Below, piece after piece: positions 48,346 through 59,977 of a stretch of 64,000 nt of DNA. Both the position numbers and the translations under genes were made by a program. The DNA comes from Anaeramoeba flamelloides (taxonomy: Eukaryota > Metamonada > Anaeramoebidae): the NCBI GenBank assembly GCA_027625915.1, contig JANTQA010000012.1, forward strand, positions 6,346,501 through 6,410,500, given 5' to 3'. Below the pieces are notes generated by a model. It searched no databases, was not told where the DNA came from, and saw only the letters and a program-made list of their open reading frames with translations. The number at the start of each line of letters is the position of its first letter. Within the stretch, counting starts at the first letter, position 1.

Positions 48346-51081
48346 ATAATTGAGTTTTGTAAATTATTAAAAAAAAATAATTGAGAATATTAGTAAAAAT
48401 GATCAAAGATATGATATATTTCAAAAATATAATAAAAATAAAATAAAGATTTAAAGTATTATGAAATACAAAATATTTAATTTCAATTATCTTGATTGTA
48501 TTTTTATCAAGATTATTCAATTTATCTCTTTTTTTAATAATTAAAAAATAATGAAAATATTGAAAAATAACTATTTATTTAGAAAAAATATTTTTAGTAT
48601 CTTAATATTTAATAAAAAAATCTTCTGATTCTTTAATTTTTCTCTATTCTGATATTTCTATAATTTTTTAATTGTTTTTTACTATTTTTTTACGACCACA
48701 TCAAAAAAATAATGGGATTATAATTATGGAATGACAATTCTCAAAGTATTATATCTTGAAAAGTCGATAAATCTCACAATTTGACGAATTTGAGTTATTA
48801 TAAATTAATACCGACCTTTTGATGGGCATTAAAATGGCATTATTAAAATAAAATTTGCATATGTATTTCTATAAAAATTAAAAAAAATAACTTGTTTTCA
48901 AAAAAAAAATTCTAAAAAAAGTGAAAACTACAACGTTTTTTGAATATTTTGGTATTCATTAAAAATTATCTAGTGGTTACTAAAACCCATGTTAATTTTA
49001 TGGATTACTTTGATAAAAACTTTGATTTTGAATAAATATAAAAATATTCAAAAATGTTGTACATTTTCACTTTTTTTATATTAGGTTTTTTCTGAAAAGA
49101 AAAAATATTAAGATTTCTACTCTTTACATAAAATCATTCTTTATTTTGGAATTTCCAAAATTATATTTTTTTTACTTCTAATACCCGTTAAAATTATTTA
49201 AATCTGGATAATTCAATAACAAAAAATGTATTAATAATATTGAAAATAAGTTTAGAGTGTTGTTAATTTAACATAACTTTGTAAATAAGAAAGAGTACTG
49301 AAAATGAAAGATTTTTATTATTTTTTATATTTAATCTTTTTAAATTTTATTTTAAAAATATTTATCTTTTGTGTTAGTTCTTTGAATTTTAAATCGATTC
49401 ATTTTGTTCTAATCCTTAGTCTTGAGATTTAATTCTTTTTTTTTAAAAAATAATTTTCAAGTTCGATTTACAATTAAAAATTTAAACATTTTCACAAATG
49501 GTATATTTCAATAAGAAAGGGTGTTTTCTCAACTGCTCACTAAATTCTTAAGATTAAATATGTAGGGTTATTTCTGTAAGATGTATTTTACCAGATATGG
49601 ATTGTCCCAAAAATTTATTTTTTACTTATTTTTGTGTTTTAATTAAAATCAAAAAATAAAGTATTTGATTTTGAATCTATTCTAGTTAAAGGATCCGTTG
49701 AAATTTAAATTAAGTGAATCTAAGTTAGATGACTTGTTTGTTTTAAGGTTTTAATCTTCATTTTAATTACTTATTATCTTTAAAAAAAATCTGGTTTATT
49801 CAAGATCGGATTTACAAATGTTTACAATTGAATTTACAAAATTTTACAAAAAACAAATGTATTACTTTTGTTACACATACTATTTTTTTTTTAACAACAA
49901 CAACCAAGCCAAAATTCAGCTTGAAAAAATGAATTTTGAATCTAAATTAAAAAAAGTGTTTATTTTCTTCAATTTAAGGGATTAGTGTCACCCTAGATTT
50001 CTAAATAATCAAAGTATGTAGAAATAGGTTAAAATGATATTAGTGCTACATTGCTCAAATAGCCGAATTGATCTAAAAATCAATTTTAAATCTTATTACA
50101 CAATAAATTATTAGATTATTTACTTAGGATCACTATTAAAAATTTTTACTTTTTGAATTTTTTTTTAAACCTTTACCAAATCTAAAAATAGAAACTCAAA
50201 ATAATATTATTTTAGTATTTAATAATTCATATTTAGAACTTCCAAAAGAAAACTATTTTTGATAATAATTTAATTAAAAGTTTAACTCAATAATCATTAA
50301 CATAAAAGCAGAAAGACTAAATATGTTTGTTTCCTTTTTTTAAAGCAAATTATAACTTCAATATTTTGCTATGATTTCAGAAATAATATGACAAAAAAAT
50401 ATATTCGTTAATTATAAAATTTTTAAAAAAAACGATTTTTTTAACAACTAATCTACATTTCACCTTAAATTTAAGAAAGATACTATGCAACTTTGGAGTC
50501 TGAATATTGATAATTCAACCTTTAAATTTGTAGTGAAATTCAGATTTTTTTCTGAAATTGTTGTGTTTTTACTAATTCAAAAGATAATTTTTAATTGATG
50601 AGATCAACAAATATTTGTACTTGATTAATCGATTTTTTAGAGACATTCGAACCATGTAATACTAATTTTGTTACACCCAATAACAATACACTTTGATTGT
50701 AGGCTTCTTCTGGGTATACACTAATCTCTTAAGGGCTATATATTATCACTTGGGGAAATTTTATCAAAATTTTTTCCAAGGGTGTCACAAAAATAGTTGA
50801 CAAAATTAAAATAAACGATTTTATAGGCTTAAATTATAAAATAGTTTTGCACACTTTTCTCAAAAAATTATAATTTTTAATATAAATAAGAATTTTTAAT
50901 TGGCTCAATAAATTGACTTTATTTTTTATTTATTTATTTCTTCGTATTTTTGGAGATAAGTATATTAGACCCTTGATGTAATTTAATTTGATTTCTATAT
51001 GGGTATTTAAGTGTGAAAAAATAGCATAGGTATTATAAATAATCTCAAATTAATTGACCTTAAGAAAGTGTTTTTTTCTTA

Positions 51082-51540
51082 CTGTAGAGAAAAAAATATT
51101 GGAAAGAGAAAAATGGTTGTACAGCAATTTTAATTTGAAACATTACTGAAAATCATTTTTAATTTCTTTCTTTTGTGTAATGTCTAATAAAAATAACAAT
51201 AATCTACTTATTAGAATAACGATTAATGTCATTCTACTTTTTCAAAACCTTATCTCTTATAATCTAAAGCAAGTTTAAAAATTACTATTTTCAGAATTAG
51301 TTGTAAACTTTACTAAAACTTGGATTTTTGTTAAAATATCATGATCTACTTTAGTTATCAATAATTCAAATGAGTATTCTACTCAAACCACAGATTAATG
51401 AACTTATAACACCTTTAAACCTGGATTTATATAAAATTCACCTAATTATCAATAGTATTTGATTTTCAATTTTACTAAGGTTCCCAATTAAAAATGGTGT
51501 CCAACCATTTTTCTGTTTCAAATCATTTTTCTCTCAACAG
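51082..51540. mobile_element. MITE family B, copy 2 (459 bp)
   Basis: Begins CTGTAGAGAAAAAAATATTG, ends TCATTTTTCTCTCAACAG, with TTA on both sides. Reverse-complement interior equals that of copy 1 at 42.98 kb (for example CAAAACCTTATCTCTTATAA). Its left repeat is more decayed than that of copy 1. Confidence 0.87.
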
Positions 51541-51553
51541 TTAATACATTTAA

Positions 51554-52482
51554 GGGACTAGTCTATATTAAATTTTTTTAGGTAAATTTAATTGAGATTT
51601 AGAATTTTTTTTGCCAATTACTTAGATTTGAAATCAAAGTGAAAAACTTCTTAGTATAGTAATGAAATCTTGCTAAATGTCATTCATTAAATTTAGTTAT
51701 TGTTTTTATAGAAAAAACAAAATTTTGCATTTTTTCACTTTTTTGAAAGTTGCTTTTTTTCAACTTTTCGCAAAAATACAAAAAATAAAAAAAAATATGA
51801 GTAAGAAAGCAAAACCTTGTTATATTTGTGGAAGACCTACAAAAAATAGTTTGAAAAATAAACCTGAAAGGGTTTTTTAGGATTTACATGAAAACATAGT
51901 TTGATTCAAAAAAATATACAATATATGCTTTACTCTTAATAAAAAATTTTCTTTCTTTTCTTGTACCATTCTTTTTTTTTATGAATCTACTTTTTCAGTT
52001 TACACTCTTTTGTTTTTGTTGAATTTGAAGTTTTTTTAAGTGATCCAAATTACCATCCCAAAAGTTTTTGTCAGAATCAAAAAAAATCAAAGAAAAGAAT
52101 AAGAACTATTTTTTTAAAAAGTAATTATTGATAAAACAAATTGGGTTCTTTATAGAGTCAAGTTGGATGAACAGAAGTGAAGGAGAAAATATTCACCAGT
52201 TTGAAATTAGGTTTTCATTTTTAAAAATGAGAATAAATATTATTTTTGAAACAATACTTAAATCCAAAATTAATTAAAAAATTCTCATCCGTTAAAGATC
52301 TTTTTTCAAAAAAAAATTTTTCAAAGTCACTTTTTTTGGCAGAATTGTAAAATTTTAAAAAAACAAGAACTACAAGTTCTAACATTGAAAAAACCTATTT
52401 ATTTTCAATTTTAAACATATTTCAAGATAAGGATTCCTTATTTAGTTATTGGTCAAAAAAAAAATTAATAGAGACTAGTCCC
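51554..52482. mobile_element. TTAA-flanked piggyBac-like element, family I, 929 bp
   Basis: TTAA then GGGACTAGTCTATATTAAAT at the left; ATTAATAGAGACTAGTCCC then TTAA at the right. The ends are inverted repeats of about 30 bp, and TTAA on both sides is the hallmark target duplication of piggyBac transposons (family knowledge). The interior contains a short Cys-motif reading frame at 51798. An internally deleted relative sits at 32.72 kb. Too short for a full transposase. Confidence 0.7.
51798..51880 (+). pseudogene. Cys-motif reading frame inside the TTAA element
   Basis: From the ATG: MSKKAKPCYICGRPTKNSLK, then NKPER and VF to a TAG. A basic N-terminus followed by C-x2-C could be the first half of a zinc-binding module, for example the Cys-rich C-terminal domain of piggyBac transposases, or the first exon of a captured host gene. 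The second Cys pair is not found in frame. A possible continuation, SSWMNRSEGENIHQFEI at about 52158-52210, is open on the same strand but not joined by a convincing intron. Function is unknown. Confidence 0.35.
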
Positions 52483-53147
52483 TTAAGAAAAAAGATCTTT
52501 TTAGACAAAACTTTTAGCTCTTTAAATTTTAAATCAGAGTTTATAAATAGAACCCCTAATTTATTTTCAAAAATCAATTAATCTTGATTTTACTTTTATT
52601 ATATCATGTATGCACTGATATCCAACGAAAAGAACTTTTGAAATTTTTCAAGATGTATTTTATATATAAATATAAAGATCTCATTATTTCTTCACTTGAT
52701 ATTCATTTAATACAAACCGAAACTTTTTAAAAAGATTTATTTTGGAGTATGTATCTTCAGAATTAAACACAAAACTAAATTTTTGAGTTTTTATCAAAAA
52801 TAATTTGATCAATAATTTATATTTATCTTCTCAAAAACAATTATTTAGATCTAACACCTAATTTTAAAAACAAACACTAAAAAAAAAAAAGTTTAGCTGA
52901 TCATTTAAGATTAAATAACATTCCAAAAAAAAATTAACATTTTTCTTTTTGAAAAAATTTTGGATATTTCCAAAAGGGAGAACAGAAATAAAGAATCGAA
53001 AACGAAATGTTCAACTAATTTTCCAAATTTAACCTTGTGTTTTTTAAATACCCAAGCATTTTTTATTCCAAAAAACAAAAGTGGTTTCATTTTTTCCAGG
53101 TTTTTAGTTAATTTTTTTCTTTTATTTTATTGTATTTCTCCCTTATA

Positions 53148-53780
53148 ATGAGTTATTTGCCTAAAAGGTATCCTATTCCTCACGCTTTTTTACCATCAGT
53201 ACGATAAAAGTTTTATTCACTTCAGACGAAAAATAACTTTGTCGTTTCTAAGATTGACAATTAATTTTGCGATTTTATTTTAATGTATCTGTTACTTTAT
53301 TTAATTTTTTTTTTTTATAAAAATAATGAATTAATTTTGATCAAAACCTATGAACCATTATTTGCTGATCCAACCTGAAGCACAAATGAATTTTCATCGA
53401 AAAGAAGACGTATTAAAATTAGTTTGCTCTCAAGCAACATTTATGAAGAAAACTTTGATCAAAACGATGACACTTTTAGGCGGAACAGAAAAAGGGAAGC
53501 ATTCAAAACAATCAACAAAATAGAAGAAGAAAACCAACCACAACAAAACATTCCATTCAACACTTTACAATCAAAAAAGTCAACCACACACCAAAACATC
53601 CAATTAAAATTACCTATCTGTGGCTTGGAGTTATTCCGAAAACAAAATTTTGGTTTTGCAAACCCAACAAACCACCCCCACACAAAGGGTAGTGTGAATT
53701 CCCAAAACCTCAAAAATTCCTTCATTTCACAAGAAAAGTTTATTGTTCTCAGTTCCATTGAGGTTGATTTACACTTCTAA
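53148..53780 (+). CDS. Unrecognised small protein, two exons
   Basis: The 118-codon open segment 53424-53780 (LSSNIYEENFDQNDDTFRRN onward, ending IEVDLHF and TAA) has mixed, protein-like composition and higher GC than its flanks but no ATG at its start. An ATG at 53148 gives MSYLPK, then a donor AG|GTATCC at 53168; the acceptor AAATTAG at 53422 restores the frame (phase 2 to 2), giving 125 residues. No family is recognised; Asn, Gln and Lys are common, no membrane span. An alternative is that a donor within the second exon joins it to the open segment at 53.99-54.13 kb. Confidence 0.42.
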
Positions 53781-53988
53781 ATCCCCCCCAAAAAAATATA
53801 AAAAAAAAAAAAAAATTTCAGTTAATACTGAAATGATCAGTTGTCAATTCTATGAGTACCAAGAGAAAAAATAACTTCATATTATTTTAGATGAACAAAA
53901 CATTTATATGCTTTGATGTCTTATTTGTAAAAGAATGTATTGTTTATTTCTTTTTTTCATAATAATAAATATTATTTTTGTTTTATTT

Positions 53989-54125
53989 TAAGGTCTTTCA
54001 TTGTTTATGATCAATCCTTAAGGAGGCTTTGTTGGTGTTCTTCTCTGTTAACAATCCTTCAAAAAGATAATTGGTTTGATAATTTCAGATGGATTTCTGA
54101 TTACAACACCAATAATCAGCATTAA
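53989..54125 (+). CDS. Possible 3' exon of the preceding gene
   Basis: After a T-rich tract ending TTTTATTTTAAG the frame reads RSFIVYDQSLRRLCWCSSLL, then TILQKDNWFDNFRWI and a short tail to TAA at 54123-54125. Trp, Cys, Asp and Arg content is unlike the surrounding AT-rich spacer. No family is recognised, and the upstream donor with the right phase (AA|GTTTAT near 53737) is not consensus. Confidence 0.3.
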
Positions 54126-55694
54126 AAATTACAATTATAATTAATTCTATTCCTTTTATTATTTTTCCATTGAAAAAACTATTCAATACAAAATCTACCA
54201 ATTCCCAAAGAATGATTATTTATTCTCAAAATGAGCAAAATGTGGAAATTTGTTAAATCCATAAAGCTTTGAATTATATTACAGCAGTTTTATAAAGGTG
54301 GGGTCTTTTTTGAAACATTTTATCAAGTTTTCTGTTTTAATTAAGTGAAAACTTTTTGAAAGTTTTCGATTTTAATAAAGTGATAACTATTTCAGAATTA
54401 CAACTTTTTAAAAATTTTCCATTTTATTAAACTAAAGAGGTAGGTCTTTAAATGTGCTTTAGAAGTTGCAACATGAATAAAAGCTCTTCAAAAAAAAAAA
54501 AAAAAGTCCACTCCTTGGTTAAACATAAAACACCAAGAAGTTATCAATTCTGACAAAATCAGAAAAACAAAAGTCTTTACTATTTTAAAGGGGTTGTATT
54601 TTTCATTAATATCTATATCTTATGGGATTATTATCAAAAATAATTTTTTTCTAAAAATAATCATTTTTTGAGATTATCGTTATTATTTTTTAAAAAATTC
54701 TTTTTTGAGGATATTCTTGCAAATAAAACATTTTATATTTAATAAATATTTTTAAACAATATGATATTTAAAAAAGTTGAGAGAAACAAGAAATAATTTA
54801 AAAAAAATATATAATTTCAGATAATTTATAAAACTTTAAATTGTGGAGTTATTTGTCGATAATCCGTCTTATTATTATTTTTTTTTTTTTTTTTTTTCCA
54901 ATTGTATTACTCTCATTTCTAATTTTATGAGATTTTTCAGATTAATTACTTCAAAATTAGTAATAAGCCTATTGAAACAATGTTATATTAAATTAAGGAA
55001 AATCTATTTTTTATTCAATTTATTTTTTACAAAATAAAAGATTTTTGAATTAATTGTTAATTAGAACCATTATCATAAAATTGTATTACTGGAAGAAATA
55101 AAAAGAGTTTTGAATCTTTCAAATTTAGCTCGAATATTTATTAAAAAATATTAATGAAGACTTTTATTTCGATTTATTTTTTGATATTAGTTCTTTTATA
55201 CGTGGAAAATTATAAAACATTCGATTAGTGTCAATAGAATTTATAATGAATTTTCCGATTCCTAATATCTTAATTTGAGGTTTATTATATTTTTTATTTA
55301 ATTTACTTTATTTATTTTTTGTTTGTTTGATTTTTCTTTGGTCTTATTAAAATGAAAATGAGTTAATTGAACACATAAATTATTCTCCAAAAAAAAAAAA
55401 AAAAAAAAACACCAAACCTATTATATATAAGTATATAATGAGCCAGTAATATTAACAAGGGCGTTTCACTAAACAAATTATTATTATTATTTTAATAGAA
55501 TTTCATTTTTAAATCTAAACAGAAAATCTTAATCTTACAATTGTTTTTGGTTATATGAAAATTCAACTTTCAATTGATAAAATTATTAATTTCAACAATA
55601 TTTTCTGAATAGTAACATTTTTTAAAAATATTGAAAGAAAGTAAAATAATAAATTTATCATTTCATATTAAAGTGTGTTGATTTTCTCATATCA

Positions 55695-55955
55695 GCTTTA
55701 GGTTTTTTTGGTTTTTGTTTTAATTATAAAATGGATAGATTTTAGAAATAAAACGAGAATTCAAAAATCATGTAGTTATATTTTCTTGGATTTTAGAAAT
55801 TAATATATAATTAAAGAAATTTACATTTTATTTCTAAAATAAAAAAATCTCGTAAACTTTTTTCTTGGGTTTTCTGTTTATTCATAAAATCAATGTATTT
55901 TCGTTAGTTTTTTTTGAGTTTTCTATTTATTAGGAAAATCAATAAATTTTCATTA
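55695..55955. repeat. Foldback block E4
   Basis: AGGTTTTTTTGGTTTTTG and GGGTTTTCTGTTTATTC, AAATCAATGTATTTTCGTTAG, then TTTTCTATTTATTAGGAAAA and TCAATAAATTTTC are E-type units. It is cut at 55955 by a family A element. Confidence 0.55.
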
Positions 55956-56151
55956 CAGTCAGTTTCAAATTTAAGGCACAAACTTTCAACGAAATTTAAA
56001 GCACAAAAAAACCCAAATTAAGGCACCAAATTTGGAATATTTTTATTTACACAAATTATTTTCCTAGAATCTGAATATTGTGCCTTAATTTGAGATTTTT
56101 ATTGTGTCTTAATTTTAGTTGAAGTTTTTGGCTTAAAAGTGGAACTAACTT
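55956..56151. mobile_element. MITE family A, 196 bp, inserted in foldback E4
   Basis: TTA then CAGTCAGTTTCAAATTTAAG; the right end reads AAAAGTGGAACTAACTT then TA. The left flank is an E-type palindrome arm (TCAATAAATTTTCATTA), so A elements also inserted into E blocks. Confidence 0.8.
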
Positions 56152-56720
56152 TAATCTTTTTGCATAAAAATGTCTCCCTGGGTAGAAATTCCAAAATCAA
56201 TTTTTATTGAAATTCTCAAAATTGATTATCTTTTTAGATCATCTTTTTGATGAATATAAATTATGGGGCAGAAATTCCAAAATAGATGATTTTTTAAAAT
56301 TAAAACATCAAAAAGATCAAAAAGTGTATTTTAATTAAAAAAAAATGAAATTAAACAATAAATTAAAAGTTTTGGCTTATATTATTTATTTTATAGCTAT
56401 TATTTTAATTATTATAATAATTTATCAATATGTATAATTTTTTATTAAATTTATACTGCTCATAAATACTTCAGTTTTGTATGGATATTATAAAATATAT
56501 AATGTGTTATTAACTATAGTTTATTAATCTAAAAATAGTTTCTTATCTCTTGAAATTCTTTTTTTTATTAAAATGTGTTTCTTTTCATAGAGGTCTCTGT
56601 TTTGTGGTTTCAAATATGTAACAGTCAATTTGAATTATTTTAGTTTAACATTTTTACTTAATAATTTAATTTTGTAAAAAAATTTTTCATAAAAATGTGT
56701 TTAAAAAAAGAAATTATATA

Positions 56721-56918
56721 CAGTCAGTTTCATTTTTAAGGCACAAACTATCAACGAAATTTAAAGCACAAAAAAAATCTCAAATTAAAGCACAAAATTC
56801 AAATTCTAGTAAAAATAAATTGTAAAAAAAAAAAATTCCAAATTTTGGGCCTTAATTTGAGATTTTTTTGTGCCTTAAATTTCGTTGAAAGTTTATGCCT
56901 TAAAAGTGAAACTGACTG
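56721..56918. mobile_element. MITE family A, best-preserved copy, 198 bp
   Basis: TA-CAGTCAGTTTCATTTTTAAG at the left and TTAAAAGTGAAACTGACTG-TA at the right. Almost the whole element is one palindrome. Each arm has three spaced TTAAGGCACA-type words (56737, 56761, 56785 and their mirror images). Confidence 0.92.
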
Positions 56919-57675
56919 TAATATCTTTATCTGAAATAAATTATCTACAATATATATTATGTAAAATACAATATGAAACATAAATTATATCATATATAAT
57001 ATATATTAAAAGAATAGATACCTAAAGATGGGGTAATAACTTTTCATTTTGTTTTAAGTATTTTTAATTCCTACTTGGTGTGCCAAATCAAAACAATATT
57101 TTTATTCCAAAATATTGTTTGTTATTCAAAAATATAAATTATAGAAAATCCATATTCAATTAATATACAAGAATAAATAACTTGAAATTTATTTAAAAAA
57201 AATCGTATAATTTAAATATGTAATAACCTTTGAAAAAATAATATTTAGGTGTTTTTATTTGTTAATATCTAAAAAAAAAAAAAAATGGAATAGAATAATG
57301 ATTTCAACTAAATGAGTTCCTCCCAAATTATTTTAAAATATTTTTTTAATGAAAATTTAATTTTTTATTATTGAAAAAAAAAATAGAAATGTTAAAAATT
57401 GAGAAATAAAAATCAACATATTTCAAAAATATTCTGAAATTCTTTCTTATAACATTATTTTTTTAATTAAAAATATGATATCAAAAAATAGGGCAAATTA
57501 AAAAGAACTGATCTAATTTATTATTGAAAGAAAATCCATAAAAAGGTACAAAATAATTTTAAAAACGAGAAAAACGTGTGAAAGGGATGGATCTGATTCA
57601 TAAGTGTGAACCATTAAAAATGGGAAATAAAAATAAGAAAACAGACATTGAAAGTTTGATTATGATTATTATTTT

Positions 57676-57780
57676 TAAATGTTGTTGTTTTTGTTGTTAC
57701 TACCAAAATCAGTGATGTTGTTGATATTGTTAATGATTGTCACATTATTGTTAATTGTAGTTGATGTGATTTTTTCTGAC
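57676..57780 (-). pseudogene. Asn-rich open segment, status unclear
   Basis: On the minus strand a frame reads SEKITSTTINNNVTIINNIN then NITDFGSNNKNNNI and TAA, after GTTTGTAAAAG. It could be a short terminal exon of an Asn-rich protein, or just an ATC/AAC-type simple repeat. No partner exon was found. Confidence 0.2.
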
Positions 57781-58450
57781 TTTTACAAACTTATAAAAAT
57801 AAAAAAAAAAATAAAAACAGTTAAAAGGTAAACTAATTCAACATTCCAAAAACAGAAATTGTACACTTATTTAAAACTAATATAATTATTTTGTTTAATT
57901 TTTTAAATTTTTTCATTTTTTATGAATCAGGCATTTTATAACTTATCAATATTTGAAATTTTTAAAACATTTAATAAAAAAAATAAAAAATTAAATAGAC
58001 CGTAATTGCTCTGAAATACTCGGAAGAGTTAAGATTATAATTTATTATCATCCCAATACTAAAAACCTTTAATCGATTAATAGATTATGATAAGTTATGA
58101 AAGGGTTTAATTGGAAAGGGTTGCTAAAGAATAGTAAAATTTTTATGTGATAAATAAATTTGAATAGATAAATAAGTCAAGATAAAAAGTGATTTTTACG
58201 AATTTGTTTTTTTCGAAAATTTTTAAACAAGTATTAAATTAAAAAAAAATACAATAATATTATTAAATAAAGTTTGAAATTATGAGATAAAATTCCAATA
58301 AAATAGTGAAATATTATAAAATAACTGTTAAAGGTGTTTAAATACAAAAAATATCCTAGAATATATAATTTTAATATGATTATTAAACTACAAAAATATC
58401 AAAAAAATAGATAGTATTAAAAATCAAAATTTGAAATTTTTCACAATTTG

Positions 58451-58589
58451 TATATTATTTATTTCTATTTACTACAAAACAAAAAAGTTTTTTCTAAAAT
58501 TAAAAACAAAAAAGGAGATATCAAGAGGTTGAGAACCCTATACAACGACATATTTGTAACCGAGGCATACCGAACCAAAGTAATATGAT
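58451..58589 (+). pseudogene. Coding-like relic, unrecognised
   Basis: A plus-strand frame reads YLLQNKKVFSKIKNKKGD then IKRLRTLYNDIFVTEAYRTK and VI before TGA. Composition is more protein-like and GC-richer than the flanks. I cannot name the family; a decayed transposon gene is possible. Codon-level decay downstream suggests a relic. Confidence 0.25.
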
Positions 58590-59977
58590 CTCAAATTCCC
58601 TATAAAGTCATCCCTTTTTACTAATATCTTGTTTAAATGAATACTTCTTTTTAGGAATAAAAATGAAAAAAAGTCTCTTTTTTAAAATTGTCAAACCCAA
58701 ACTATTAGAGATCTTCAAAAGACCATTTATAAGGAACCAAAATGTATACAAAATAAAGAAATAAATCAAATTAGTAGATCTCCAAAACTGTTGTGTATCA
58801 TTTTCGTGTTTACAATAAAAAGGATCTTAAGAATGGTGTGTTTTTTCTTTGAGAAAAAATTTTTTTTCAAAATTACCTTCTCAAATAAAAAATTAATAAT
58901 AAAGTAATAATTTACATGATAATTATCTGAACTAATCTGAATGAAACTGAAATGTAAAACACTTAAATTTGGATCAATACCTCTTAAATTGATTTCGAAA
59001 AATTTAATATAATTTTTACGAATTTGTTTTTTTAAGAATTTTCGCAATTAAAACTAAAAAAAATACATTATTTTTTTTTAGAAAGTTAACAATTTTTTGT
59101 GTTCTAAAGCAACATAAAAAGTGAAAAATAAAAATAAAAACAACTTTACTTCAAAAAACTTGAAAAAACATTTTTAGACTTGAAAGGAAGAGTCAAAATT
59201 ATAAGAGATCCAAATTTTGGTTGTATAAATAATTTATAACAGATACAATACACAGAATGTGAAATAATCTGTGTAATTATATTTTAATAAATCTAAAGTT
59301 GTTTTCGAAATTTTTTCATGATAATTGTTTTTTTCCAATTTTTCCTTTAAAAGTGTTTCAAATACTTTTGTTTTTTTTTAATTTCTATTTTGTAGTCATA
59401 TTTTGCTTTCAGGTGAACCTTTGAAATTTTATTGTTAGTAATTGTCTTTTTAAAAGGAAAAATTTTTGAAAAAGAAGTTATCGCTTTTATAAAAAGTAAA
59501 AGTTCTCAAAGTATTTTTTTCGAAATATCCTTGAATGGTTTTTTAGATTGTTTCTAAAACTTCATGTTTTCAAACTACATGTTAGGTAAAGTATATGAGT
59601 TCAATGGAAAAATTGTGTTTTATCAGAAACATAAAATAATTATTAAGAAAAAACTTTAAGAAAAAAATAAATTGTTTTCAACAAAAAAACAATCATAATT
59701 TATTATATTTCTATAGTCAAATTTTTGAACACACAAATAGATCAGAAAACATGGGTTATTGAACATTCATAGCAAACAATTAAAAAAATGTGAAAATCTA
59801 TTCCTAATTTATTCAAATCTTTTTATCTTTTAAACCAAACCTTCATTCTTGCAAAAAACAACCCTTCTCTCTGTTTTCGTCCTTTCCAAAAACAATTTTA
59901 ATATGATAAATACATACAGGGAACTATACGATACAAAATTATTTTCATTTTTTATTATTTGATTTAAAGCAAACAAA

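Larger units (their letters stand above)
44684..51081. other. Gene-free spacer of 6.4 kb
   Basis: No supported gene is seen upstream of V-ATPase E. Elements C (45.16 kb), D (46.35 kb) and G (47.76 kb) lie here. A slightly GC-richer patch at 50.64-50.77 kb has no open frame and no tRNA-like fold that I could find. Confidence 0.6.
54126..59977. other. Gene-poor spacer of 5.9 kb before FRY
   Basis: Holds foldback E4, two family A elements and two weak coding-like pieces (57.68 kb minus, 58.45 kb plus). I see no complete gene. Confidence 0.5.

Noticed and set aside
50640-50770. GC-richer patch checked for a tRNA or small RNA gene
   Set aside because: No B-box-like GGTTCGAATC, no cloverleaf and no paired arms could be drawn; no tRNA or rRNA gene was found in the window.
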